DNA of 64,000 nucleotides. It comes from Steinernema hermaphroditum. Its lineage: Eukaryota > Nematoda > Chromadorea > Rhabditida > Steinernematidae. The stretch is taken from contig CM059624.1 of assembly GCA_030435675.1 (NCBI GenBank), positions 5,542,769 through 5,606,768 of the forward strand, in the 5' to 3' direction. A model generated the notes under the pieces. The model did not search any database, was not told the origin of the DNA, and was given only the letters and a program-made list of their open reading frames with translations. Below, one piece after another: positions 40,429-52,537 of this stretch. Positions within the stretch are counted from its first letter, which is position 1, and the number at the start of each line of letters is the position of its first letter. Position numbers and translations under genes: made by a program.

Positions 40429-40896
40429 TCAGATTTGCATCTTTTTCTCCCTAGTTTCACTACCCAGTCTTGCGGTGGATGATTCGTAAAAGGTCACTTC
40501 CTCATGTGGGATATCTTCAACATCTGAGTCACCACTACTCCCCACGTCAGAATACGCACTCTGGAATACGAGTTTAGTTTGAAGACTTTTTCCTGAGAGC
40601 ACTACCTTGCGACCCTTTGAAATGTCCCGAGAAATATTTCTTTGGAGACACTAGATGTGGTAATAGGTGCAGGACTGAAGATGCTAAAGTAACTTTTTTG
40701 ATGTTATCTTTTAAGTAGTTACCTTTCTCGCTGCCTGCTCAAGTCGGTATTTGCATCTTTGCGTTGCTCTCTGAGTTTCTTCAACATCCTTTAGATGTTC
40801 TTTGCGAGCAGCTCTAAGGGCGAGGAACATGAGGGAGTCCGCTTCATTGAGAGGAGCGGGAATTGTACGCAAGAGAACCTTCCGAGCAGGACGGAA
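40429..40896 (-). CDS. 3' part of an unrecognised gene
   Basis: Two exons in phase 0, 40723-40896 and 40429-40650 (donor gtaact, acceptor catctag), encode at least 131 residues. The first begins FRPARKVLLRTIPAPLNEAD and becomes charged and helix-prone (KEHLKDVEETQRATQRCKY). The second is basic then acidic (SDVGSSGDSDVEDIPHEEV) and ends REKKMQI. No ATG opens the first exon, and an acceptor (cctcag) precedes it, so the 5' end lies beyond 40896 or the gene is a fragment. Both exons avoid stops and keep phase, which is why I call it despite no known domain. It converges on the Srv gene, 275 bases between stops. Confidence 0.5.
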
Positions 40897-40994
40897 CTGA
40901 GGCTAAACGTCTTTATGAAGACGTGTTGTTTGTTATTGAAAGGATCGCTCCACCAGATGCGCCAAAAAGGGCGGGATGATAGCGATAGAAAGAG

Positions 40995-41050
40995 AGTTTA
41001 CCATCCGCGGAATTTACCATCCGCGGAATTTACCCATCCGCGGAATTTTC
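40995..41050. repeat. 16-base tandem repeat, three copies
   Basis: TTTACCATCCGCGGAA is repeated about three times, the third with an extra C. The array is flanked on both sides by GAAAGAGAGTT. Confidence 0.7.
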
Positions 41051-41343
41051 CCGATACCGAAAGAGAGTTGCCATTGATGTGGCAGTGATCAGCGTTCGTT
41101 TCTGTGTCACGTTTCTGTGCTCTGTTGCTTCGAAAGCATTGTTTGGCAATTCCAAAAGGGAAGACAGTTGTTTTTGTATGTATACATGCACAAGATGGAG
41201 CCATTGGAGTGACCATCCCTACATTACTCACAATCACCATTCACACCCCGCTGCTAAGCACAACAAAGCGAACGCTTACTCACCGAACTCAGATTTATCT
41301 CGTATTAACATAAATTAACTTAAAACCAATACACCACAAAAGT

Positions 41344-42637
<1,294 letters not shown>

Positions 42638-42793
42638 TCTGCAACAGTGAAGGATGTATATCCTGCCGTACAATATTCACCGACATATATGCGCGAATAT
42701 TCACGAGCAGCATTGCAAAGAGGCATCGCATGTATTTTTACATCTGTTTTAACCGCAACAAGCCACCTGCAGCAAACAGCATTGACCGGCAAT

Positions 42794-42894
42794 TGTGGAA
42801 AAACCAAACACACCTAATACGAATACCACCTTTTGCGAACTACTATCATAATCATGGAACCGCGCAATTTAAGCAGATTCGCGTTCTTGCGTAG
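42794..42894. repeat. direct duplication, copy 1
   Basis: Aligns without gaps to 43063-43163 over 101 bases with a handful of substitutions. Both copies contain AACCAAACACACCTAATACG and ATGGAACCGCGCAATTTAAG. Confidence 0.85.
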
Positions 42895-43062
42895 TTGACA
42901 GAACTTTTCATGAGCGCGACTCGTGTGAATGCACATTCAAATCACATGAATGTGAGCGACAAACAAAGGCAGTACCTACTCCCACTCGCACATGCTGTCA
43001 GCGCCTATTATTCCAATCTGCTCAGCTTATTGTACTGTTCCAAAAATTTAACGCCAACATGT

Positions 43063-43163
43063 TGCGGAAAAACCAAACACACCTAATACGAACACCACCT
43101 TTTGCGAACTACCATCATTATCATGGAACCGCGCAATTTAAGCACATTCGCGTTCTTGCGTAG
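43063..43163. repeat. direct duplication, copy 2
   Basis: Second copy of the 101-base unit, 269 bases from the first. This copy alone contains ATTATCAT, which matches the WWTRTCAT consensus reported for the worm factor SKN-1. Confidence 0.85.
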
Positions 43164-43846
43164 CCCTAAAATTCAAAATAAATCGATAAATGCTTATCCC
43201 CCAATCGCATACGACGCCACTTCATTCGAACGGTCGCATTTTCGCTGCGCAGGCCCTCAATCCAGAAAAAGCATTCACAATTAACGACGACAGAATCCCA
43301 TCGACAGCTAACCAACGCGCAGCTTCCCTCATGAATGCCGAATGCATTCAAAACGCGCACATCGCCAAAATCCCCAAAAATATGAGCGAAATCGAGCAAC
43401 AGATGAGACCCCTGAGAGATCCGAACAGCGCGACACAAGACGAACGAGACGCGCGACGAGACAGGATGAGAAGTCGGCGTTTACCAGACGACTTTGAATT
43501 TCGAAAAAGTGTCTGCAAAGTGTGTGGCGCGAGCGAGCGGCGGTCAGCGGCGCGACTGCGGCCGGACTACCGTAGTTTTCTGAGTAGACGCAAAGAAAGT
43601 TGCAGCGGGTGGAACTGTATTCGGAGAGTTGGCAGTTTTCTGAAGCTGTTGTCGGTTTTTTGTGGGGAGAAGGAGCGAGACTATGCACGGAATATGCCGA
43701 AACAGGCCGTTGGCGATGATAAACAACGTCTTTGGAGGAGAATACGGTATACTGTAGCCTTTAGTCGTTCTTCTAGAGGTGGTCGTTTTTATCAGACCTT
43801 CTTGAAATGCCCAAGGATAGCATAATTTAGTAAACGGTGAATTCCG

Positions 43847-44283
43847 TTAAGGCCCATTTATACTCTGCGCGACACAAAACGCCCTTTTTGGTGTCGCTTA
43901 GCTTGTCTACGTGTGACTATTTACGCAAAACCAAATAAAACTGCACAGTCATGATGCTTTTGGATCGGGCCATCAAACCATCAAAAGAAAATATTTTTGG
44001 GACTTGCCATGTAGGTTAACTTAGCTGTCGCTTAGCTTCAACTTGACTGTCGCGTAGCTACGCGACACAGCTGCGCGACAGTCAAGTTGAAGCTAAGCGA
44101 CAGTTAAGTTAACCTACGTAAAGTTAACCTACAATTTTTTTCTTTTGATAGTTTGATAGCCCGATCCGAAAGCATCATGACTGTGCAGTTTTATTTGGTT
44201 TTGCGTAAACAGTCACACGTAGACAAGCTAAGCGACACCAAAAAGGGCGTTTTGTGTCGCGCAGAGTATAAATGGGCCTTTAA
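43847..44283. mobile_element. 437-bp foldback MITE with TTAA ends
   Basis: Almost the whole element is one inverted repeat. The left arm from 43851 (GGCCCATTTATACTCTGCGC) is matched by the right arm ending at 44279. The pairing runs inward through GACACAAAACGCCCTTTTTG and GGTTTTGCGTAAA to a centre near 44060. TTAA flanks both ends (43847-43850 and 44280-44283), which fits a TTAA target duplication as used by piggyBac-type elements. It has no coding capacity. Confidence 0.85.
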
Positions 44284-45162
44284 GAGAACGAGAAACGGTT
44301 TCCGTCCTTTAGACGAGGTCGCAAGAGGTACATGGCCAAACAGGCCCTGTTGATGTCAAAAACAAACACCTTCCTTTCGGAAAATCTCAGTAATGACGTC
44401 AATGGTCGGCATATCGTTTATTTTCGCTCTCCGTCCCGTTGGGAACGTCCCATTGCTCACGGGCGATCGCTTACCGGGCTCTGGATTGTCGCATAGGTTA
44501 CGGTATATAGCCTACGCCGCTGTGTTTTCATTTCAGCGAGCACGTCTATTCTAAGGCTGCACTAATGAGGGCTTTGCGCGGTGTTTGGCCTCTTCTCGCT
44601 GAAAGACACCTGCTCCCAGAGGCATCGCTTGTATGTGGTTCTGTTCACGGCGTCATTGTTATGGTCGCCAATGTTAGAATACAGACGATCTGTCCTAAGG
44701 CAAAGAGCGTCAGAACTTCCGTCTTTTGGTAGCATTTCCACCTTCCATTCCATGTGTATGCTCAATCAAATTCGCCGACCATCGACCATGGCAGAGGGGT
44801 TCTCCTGTTTACCCTTGGAACGCGCCAAAATTGGCATCCTAGAGAAATGTTAAAGTAGGAACAAACCCGGTTGGAGTCAAGTTAAGCCCAAATGGAATAT
44901 TGGTGATTTGTTTTATTAGATTTTCTATAATCCATTCTTCTGCAACATTTCACGTGAGTAGTGGCACGGATGAGTGGATACGACACGGCGCTAATTGGAA
45001 TTACAATCCAAGATTAGCAACACCCAATTAGTGACATCAGGTGACGATACCTGAAGACTATAATACCTTGTGACGTTTGACTTTTGGCGATTTTGGAGGA
45101 GGCGCGTGACGGAGAGCCTAACGTCGCCAGTGCCTCGACAGACATTTCCAGAATTACTCACA

Positions 45163-48010
45163 ATGGAAACGCCAAGATGGTGTCCTTCGGAATCGTCTGA
45201 CGACCCCCCGTATTTTAATGGAACGTTCACAAATCCATGGAGCCAGAGAGAAACGTTGCCCTACTACGGATCTTTCGATTTAGTAAGTTTGCATGTAAAC
45301 GAATCTGTCCTGGATGTGGTTGTGTATGTGACGTAAAATAAATGACACTGTAAGAAATGTGAGAGGGCGGGTTACGGTTGTCATGCTGACAGAAAAGGTA
45401 TGCGAATTAGAGGAAAAAGACATCAGTTTATGACCTTTTTGAAATGTGTTTTCTCTACGCTTTTTGTAAGTTGTAATTTCACACTATAAGTCCCATTTTC
45501 TGTTGTTATATTGAAAAAAAAGTTTGAACTTCCGAAATCAACTCTGAAACCGGTTTACGGTTTTCGCTTTTATTTTAACCGTTTACCCTTCCGAATCCGC
45601 CTGCAAGAGGCTTGCGACCGCACAGCGGAAGATGGAGCGGCGAATGGTCGGCGTTCGTCTCGTAGACAAGAAGACGAACGATTGGCTGCGCGGAGTGACG
45701 AAGATATCTGACGTGGCGGAATCTGCAAAGAAGAGAAAGATGAAATACGCGTGGAAACTCGCAAATGAAGCCGAAGAAAAGTGGTCGAAACGCCTGACTG
45801 ACTGGAGGCCAATCGTTTCGAGACCACTCGGACGACCCAGAACAAGATGGCGAGACGACATCCGAAAAGCGCTGAGGACACAAGCGTGGCAGAACCAAGC
45901 GAGAAGAACGACACTGCGCCAATGGTTGAACATAATGGGATCCGCTTGATGTAAATCAATGATACGGAATAAATGTTATGTTATGTTATGTACCCTTCCG
46001 AATCAACGGTATTGCCGTGTCTCTTAAGCACAGGACGGCACAGTATCACAGCGCAGTCGTCGGTCTTCATCTGCTTTCGGCACGAGATACGGTAGCGAGT
46101 TCACTTTTGTTCGTCCAATTTCCAACCTCCCATTTTTCCGTCCAATTCTCGCATATTTGATATCAGAAGTAGATTCAAGTAAAGTGGAAGGCATGCAAAT
46201 GAAGTGATGTTAGTGAACTATCCTCATAGATATTCAGAGATGAACTATTTGGGATCAGGGCAACTCATCCTACGATAGCTCATACCACAGACTATGTACT
46301 CATACCGTAATCAACTCATTCCATGGACAAATCATACATCGTCAAATCATCGTCCAAAGCAGCAAATGACTCGTTAGTCCGGGCTCGAGACTCGATGGTT
46401 TTCTCGCTTCAAATCCGGACTCGCTTGGGTTTTGAACTCGATTAGAATCACAGTCCGAAGTGCTAATATGGCTGGGCGCAGTAAGTAGCCTAGAATTTTT
46501 GGTAGGATTGCTAGCCATGTGCAGACCTCTTTTGGGGGATTTCTAGATATGTGTAGGTTTATACATGCCCGCTCATGTGCATATTTGGAATATAAACGAT
46601 TACTACGCCCAAGCTGAAGTGTGAGGATTTGATAAGTGCACGGAAAAGGGCGAAAAACAAAATGTGGAATGTGTTATGAACTGACTACGGTATGAGTTCT
46701 CCATGGTAGGAGCACCCATCTACCCACGAATTTTCTTTTATGGACAGTCCAGAGATGGTTGATTTCCATCAATCCGAGCATTGGAAAGCTAATTTCTAAT
46801 AATCCCAACAAAGCTGAATCTCTGGCAACTTTACTTGATAGAGATCTCGAGACAATCAAATAATTCCTCGAGGAGGCAAATGAGTTCCAAGAAGATAAAC
46901 AGCAATTTCTAGAAAGATAAAACTTCTCCCGGCTTTGCACACCGCTTTTTGAAATGTCTTCAAAGGACACTTCATTGCGTGACTTTGACTAAAACACCTG
47001 GCATTCGTTGCGTGGAATTTGACATGAAGAACACTGCACTTTTAAAAGTTCTCTTGTTTTTCGCCCACAGCTCCACCTGTTTCGTGACTACCTTCCATAA
47101 TAAGAAAGTGGAACCCACGGAAGTGATGTCATCTTTAAACAAAATTTATCCGATGCAGCATAATAACAGTCATTCACGTCTTTTAGATGGATAGACGGCT
47201 GTCAATGGGAAAGCTGCCGCTGATGTCATAATGCTGCCTCGTCTCTTAATTTGACGTCATACTCGTGGAAAATTATCTGTTAAATGGGGAGAGTTGAGTT
47301 TAAATAATTGATACGAAATGAATAGTTATAACGATGCCGTGACGTTGACTTTTTTATTGGCACTAAATACTTCATTTCCGCGACGGAGATAATGTGGAAC
47401 GTGGCGATAAGGCGCGTAATGAAAACCGATCCGAAATTTGACCTTAGGTAACCGAACTTCTGCCTACAAACAATACCAAGAACATCTGCTTTGAACGCCT
47501 TTATTTCATTGACTAAAGGTGCCAAACGCAACTGTATTCCTGGCCTCGGACATCTTGTTGTCAGCGGTGCACAACACTTCCTTATTTTTATGTCACCACT
47601 CAACCTTGTTTTTGTGTTCACTTTGTAGTTTTACAGAATAACATCAAAGGCTGGGAATGAGGAGTGATTCAATCATGGCCTTCTCACAGTCGTGGGCTGT
47701 TATAAATGATTCACCTTCTTTGTGGCATTAAGGAGTTCCCGTTTTATGGACCACCATTCAATGTTCACTGACGTCAGGAAAGATATTTTAGCCTGTGATT
47801 CTTCGGGTAGGAATATGGTTGCCCTTTATTGCATCTCTTATATTGATTGAAAACTTACTCGATGTGGCCTACTTGCCTGTGTTACAAGACCTATTCGACT
47901 TCCAGGAATTCCATCGATCTTTCGATCTCGACCCCGATCTGGATACCGATAGAGTGACAGTTCGATCGAATGACAACTCTGTCCAAGACTCTGGATTGTG
48001 TTTTTATTGA
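45163..48010 (+). CDS. possible two-exon membrane protein (tentative)
   Basis: The exon at 45163-45282 encodes METPRWCPSESS... with an N-glycosylation site (NGT) and ends at a strong donor (gtaagt); a cttccag-type acceptor lies just upstream of its ATG. The nearest compatible exon I find is 47792-48010 (acceptor atttag, phase 0). It gives one hydrophobic span (VGIWLPFIASLILIENLL) and an Asp-rich tail ending SGLCFY. Together they make 112 residues. The joining intron would be 2.5 kb and contains a retrotransposon insertion. Equally possible is that the first exon is an orphan of a receptor gene that has decayed. Confidence 0.25.
45598..45990 (+). mobile_element. 5'-truncated RTE-type non-LTR retrotransposon
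   Basis: Encodes only the end of the reverse-transcriptase protein: LATAQRKMERRMVGVRLVDK, then KYAWKLANEAEEKWSKRL, GRPRTRWRDDIRKAL and a stop at 45949. This is the RTE C-terminal layout. The 3' end is a short TTATG-type tandem tail (45974-45990). A perfect 14-base target duplication (TACCCTTCCGAATC) lies at 45584-45597 and 45991-46004. The copy is therefore a complete insertion event of a 5'-truncated copy. Confidence 0.9.
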
Positions 48011-49304
48011 ACGCCTACATATATTAGGAGTGCCCGAAAAGTTCTGTTTGTGTTTAAAAACAAGACTTGGTTTGTATTCGTTCGACCTGCTTCAACCGTA
48101 ACTTCAAATGACATTTAAGGGTAAACTTGAATGTCACTGAGGCCTTTGCTTGTTTATACCTTTTTCATGTGAACTGTATTTCCGTTGAATGACACCCATC
48201 TTGAGTCATGCGTGAGAAGGTCCAAGGCGAACACTGTTTCGTCAGGTGTTGTGCATCGCAAGTTCTGTTCGGCGGCATCGGATTCTGCTGTGTGAATGCA
48301 TCGTCGAGCAGCTCAAATAGCTCCATCCCGACTCCGCTGTCATTCATACAACAACGGTTTATTTCCCACCGTGTGTGCCACGCCCCGCAAGTGTCCATCA
48401 AAAGCAATTAGCTGATTGATGCGTCGCGTTTGTAGCATTATCTTAAGAACCGCACTAAAAGCGAGATTTCCGCCTTTCACTCGAAATCTCTAGCTCCGCT
48501 CGCCGCATTCTTCATACGCCCTACTTTTTCGCGACCTAAAAATAGCGGCCTGCACGTTTTCCACGAGTTTAAAGTAGGTCTCCAAGGTTTCATCGGACGC
48601 TTCGCCACTGCCCGTTGTGCCACACACTCGCTCGCTCGCCGCCAGAATGTGACCCGAGGATGAGTCATTTTGTTAAACAAGACGGAAGCCTTCCGCAGCG
48701 GCGAAGTTTCAAATGGTCGGCGTATAGATTTTCAGGCCCGCTAGACGAAACATCGAAATTCCGATGATTAATTCCGAGCTGCAGTGCGCTCCTCGCGAGA
48801 TGGACACGCGGCGGCGACGGCAAGAAGCGGAGCGCGACGCACTTCCGCCGTCCGCCCTGCAAGCGACGGCGCTTCCGAAGCTCTCCGCCGCCGTCGTGCG
48901 CTCCGCTGTCCTTCGTCGCGTGATCGGTCCGATCTGCGTGCGACATTTACGGGACCGTTCGAATGTTCGAATAGATGTGTGCGAAATGTGTGGCTGATTG
49001 GCATCAAATGACGGGAGTCGAACAAAAAACTGTGCGAACCGACGTGCAATTCGGAGGTGCAACCGTAGTCGCGGTCGTTCTCCGCGCCGAGACGGTCAGT
49101 TCGAGGTCGTTGGCTTCTTCGACGCGTCGCTGCGCCCCCCACCCGCTTCAAGTAGCGCTAATTAGATCAATCCGCGTGACTTTTTACGATTCCATTGTTG
49201 CGGTACTCCGCCATTCTTTTATGATTTGTTGGTGTTGGAACGGGTTTTACCTGTTGCGCCATTGCAGCTCTTGCGGAACGCACCACCGCCTCAGCCGACA
49301 AAAA
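46005..49304. other. intergenic region, one possible small peptide
   Basis: Apart from the tentative exon at 47792-48010 and the small frame at 47024, no gene is supported. The 48480-49250 part is GC-rich with many overlapping frames on both strands. That pattern fits promoter and 5' untranslated DNA of the coiled-coil gene better than coding sequence. Confidence 0.4.
47024..47194 (+). CDS. possible small secreted peptide
   Basis: ATG opens a 56-residue frame with a signal-like start (MKNTALLKVLLFFAHSSTCF) and a polar remainder with basic pairs (HNKKVE). No homology is recognised, and a frame this short can arise by chance. Confidence 0.2.
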   Translation: MKNTALLKVLLFFAHSSTCFVTTFHNKKVEPTEVMSSLNKIYPMQHNNSHSRLLDG

Positions 49305-52300
49305 ATGGACCCTGCGATCATTGGACTCGCTGCTGTGTCCGTCTTGGTCGTCCTTATGGCCATCCTCTTCAAGTACATGAACACTGAGGAGTCATTCGAT
49401 AAGGTGAGTTGGCGCATTGCATCGGCCTTAGTGCACCTACAGTGTAATCTGGGCACCCTTACCGCCTCCCTATAGCCCTTCACACCATGACCTTTTCGTT
49501 TGAAGGTGTACGCCCCGGAAACCAAAGCCTTCTTCAACTCGACCACCCAAAAGAAGAAGAAGGCCGCCAAGAACAACAACAAGAAGAACGGACAGGATAA
49601 TGGAAACGCGGAAGTGAAGAAGGCCGTCGAGCCGAAGAAGGAGGAAGTCAAGGAAGTGAAGAAGGAGGCTCCCAAGAAGGTCGAGAAGGAGACCCCCAAG
49701 GAGGCCCAGAAGGAATCACCTAAGGACAACAAGAACGCCAAGAAGCAGGCCGAGAAGAAGGCCGAAAAGAAGGCTCCTGCTGCTGAGAAGAAGCAGGACA
49801 AGAAGGCCAAGGCTCAAGAGGCCAAGCCTAAGGAAACCCCCAAGGTTGAAGAGGCGCAAGACATCGACGATGGCGAGTTCACCGTCATCCAAACGGCCAA
49901 GCAGAAGAAGGAGGCCCGGAACAAGAAGTCCGCCAGCCCTACACACAAGGTCGTCGTCAAGGCCGCCGAACCTGCCAAGGAGGTGAAGAAGGAAGAAGTC
50001 GAAGAGGTCTTCACCGTGGCCGCTGTCAAGTCCCAGGAAAGCGCGCCTGTCAAGGAGGCCGCCCCCGTTCCTGTCAACCCTGTTGTCGAATCAGTCGCTC
50101 CCGTCCAGGCTGCCGCGAAGTCCAGCGCCGATGACTCGAAGACCATCTCCAAGCTTCAGGCCGACATCGCCCGCCTCACCTCCGAACTCTCTGCCAACAA
50201 AGACCAATTCGAGAAGCTGTCCAAAAAGCTTGAGCAAGCCGAAGAGGCAAATGAAGTTGCCAAGAACCACTTGGAAAACGAGCGCTTCACCGTCAGCTCT
50301 TTGACCGCCGGCATCCAGAAAACCAACTTCGAGGTGCACCGTCTCACCACTGAGAACAACCGCCTCAAGGAGTTCGTCGAGAAGGCGTCGAAGGTCGAGA
50401 ACGAACGTGCGAACTTTACCGCCCAGATCAACGCTCTGACCAAGGAACACGAGCAGGAGAAGCAGCTCCTGCAGATCGAAGTCGGAAAGCTGAAGATTGC
50501 CAACGAGCATCTCGTGGGCGACAAGAACGTTGCCGAACAGGAGAAGGAGACCGTCGCCATCCAGCTCCTCAATGAATCCAAGAAGGCCGGCGAGCTTGCC
50601 GAGCTTGTTAAGGTAGAGTGTGTGGGACAACCAGCGTTAAAGAACGTTTTTTACAGAAAGCCGAACAGCAAAGCCAGGTCCTTAGCGCCAACCTCGAAAA
50701 CCAGAAGAGCCAATTCGAATCTGCCCTGCGAGAGAAGGAGCAGGAACTCCAGAAGCTCATCGAGGAGAAGCAGGCCCTCGTCTCCGAGCAGAGCGCTGCC
50801 GGCAGTGACAAGGCCAACGTTGAGGCTCTGCTCGCCGCCGAGAAGGAACGCGTCCAACAACTGACCCACGAAGTCGAGGTTCGTTTCGGCTCCCTAAACA
50901 TGGAACATCGCTCGCTGTTCTAGAGCAAAAAGAACGATCTGGAAGCCATCCAGGCTGAGTTCGAGAGCATCAAAAAGGTCACAAACGATAACCTCCAGAA
51001 GAGCGAGGACAAGATCGCCGAGTACAAGAAGAACATCGATGAGCTTACTGCTACCAATGAGGAGCTGAAGAACAAGCCGCCCGCCGTGAACACCGAAGAA
51101 GTCGATGCTTTGAAGAAGGAGCTTTCTGAGCAGAAGGCCGCTGCTGAGGCTGTGCAGAAGCAGCTTGCTGAAGAAAAGGCGACAGCCGAAGCCGTCCAGA
51201 AGAAGCTCGAAGAAGAGAAGGCCGCTGCAGCATCCATCCAGAAGCAACTCGAGGAGCAGAAGGCTGCCGCGGAAGCCGCCCAGAAGCAGCTTTCTGACCA
51301 GAAGGCCGCTGCCGAGGCTGCCCAGAAGGAAAACTCCGAGGAGAAGGCCTCCGTCGAAGCCATCCAGAAGAAGCTGGACGAGGAAAAGGCCGCCAGCGAG
51401 GCTGTTCAGAAGCAGCTCGAGGAGGAGAAGACCGCAGCTGGTGCCGTCCAGAAGCAGCTCGCCGAGCAGAAGGCCGCTGCCGAAAGCGCCCAGAAGGAGC
51501 TGGCCGACCTGAAGGCGAAGCTCGATGCCCAGCAGAAGGAGGTCAGCACTCAGCAGAGAACCGTCGAGGTGCAGAAGAAGGTCATCGAATCCCTTCGATC
51601 CCGCTCGGCTTCACCCGTCGAGAACGGTAACGCCAACGAAATCTCCGCCCTCAAGAAGGAACTGGAGGAGCAGAAGCAGCGCAACGAGGTAAGAAAAGTT
51701 TCTTTGCTTCTTCTGTCTTTTTACTGTACAGACGGGAACGAGATGTGATTTTAGGACTTGCGTAACACCAACTATACAATTACTGATCATGCCGCTAAAC
51801 TTGAGCAGACCACTAAAAAACTAATCTCTGGTGCAGAGGTGGGTTTTCGATGTCGTACTAGTCTGGCATGTCTGGCACCCAACTCACACTCGCGAAAGGC
51901 TTCTAGTACCTGTCTCTGATGCACCGATTTCAGAAGGAGCGCGATGAGGCCGCCGCCACTTGCCAGAAGGTCGTCCTCGACGCCGTCGCCCCAATCGTCG
52001 GAAAGCCGACGAAGGCTGCGAATCTAAAGGACTTCGCCCAGTGGCTCGGAGCAGCCGTTGTCAAGCTCAACGAAAAGCCCAAGGCCGCCCCAGCCCCCGC
52101 CCCTGCTCCCATCCCTGCTCCGGCTCAGCCCTCGGACAACGTCCGCGTCAAGGAGCTGGAAGGTGCCCTCGAACAACTTGTATGCCAGCTATAGAGGCGT
52201 CAAAGATTTACCCCAAAGATTTTCAGATTGTCGAACTGGACAGGATAGAGAAGCTGTCCGCCGAGAAGGAGAAGGAGCACAAAAAGGAACTCGCCAGCCT

Positions 52301-52537
52301 CAAGAAGGAACTGACTCAGGTAGGCTTTTCCTCCGCTTCGTTTTGCATGCTTCGCACTTTTTCGACCAAGCATTCCTCTCACCCTTTTTTCATTTCTATT
52401 GTTTGCGACTTTAGAAAGTTGAGACCGTGACGAAGGAGTTGGATCAAACCAAGAAGCAGCTCGCCAGCCAGGAGACCCGCCGGGGCTCCAGCCCCACCGG
52501 CGGCGAATGGGAGGTCGTCGACACGCCGGCCGCCTAA
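49305..52537 (+). CDS. ER membrane coiled-coil protein, kinectin/RRBP1-like
   Basis: Eight exons all in phase 0 (49305-49403, 49506-50612, 50657-50878, 50924-51688, 51755-51838, 51934-52179, 52227-52319, 52415-52537) encode 912 residues. An N-terminal membrane anchor (AIIGLAAVSVLVVLMAILF) is followed by a very Lys-rich segment (about 50-140) and an acidic patch (DIDDGEFTVIQTAKQKKEA). Some 600 residues of coiled coil come next, including ten 14-residue repeats. A Pro/Ala linker (PKAAPAPAPAPIP) and a short C-terminal motif GGEWEVVDTPAA end the protein. One anchor, a basic lumen-excluded stretch and a long coil match kinectin and ribosome-binding protein 1, which shape rough ER and bind ribosomes or kinesin. 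Orthology is inferred from architecture only. Confidence 0.8.
51128..51547 (+). repeat. 42-base coding tandem repeat, ten units
   Basis: Ten consecutive 14-residue units of the type EQKAAAEAVQKQLA lie inside the coiled-coil gene. Each is two heptads long, so the repeats extend the coil without a stutter. Confidence 0.85.

Larger units (their letters stand above)
42638..45162. other. rpt-4 promoter side with duplications and foldback element
   Basis: Holds a 101-bp direct duplication (42794-42894 and 43063-43163) and the foldback element at 43847-44283. The frame at 43190-43825 (plus) is open for 211 codons, but it is very Arg-rich, has no domain and is not called. Confidence 0.45.

Noticed and set aside
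43190..43825. 211-codon open frame on the plus strand
   Set aside because: Its composition is Arg/Ser-heavy without any domain, overlapping frames on the other strand are also open, and it begins next to the duplicated unit. Length alone is weak evidence in this GC-richer patch.
48014..48060. AGGAGTGCCCGAAAAGTTCTG resembling a Tc1/mariner terminal repeat
   Set aside because: No reverse-complement partner within the window; could be a solo end but cannot be supported.
48480..49250. Cluster of overlapping frames on both strands upstream of the coiled-coil gene
   Set aside because: Several frames are open at once because the DNA is GC-rich. None carries a motif, and the position fits a promoter and 5' untranslated region.
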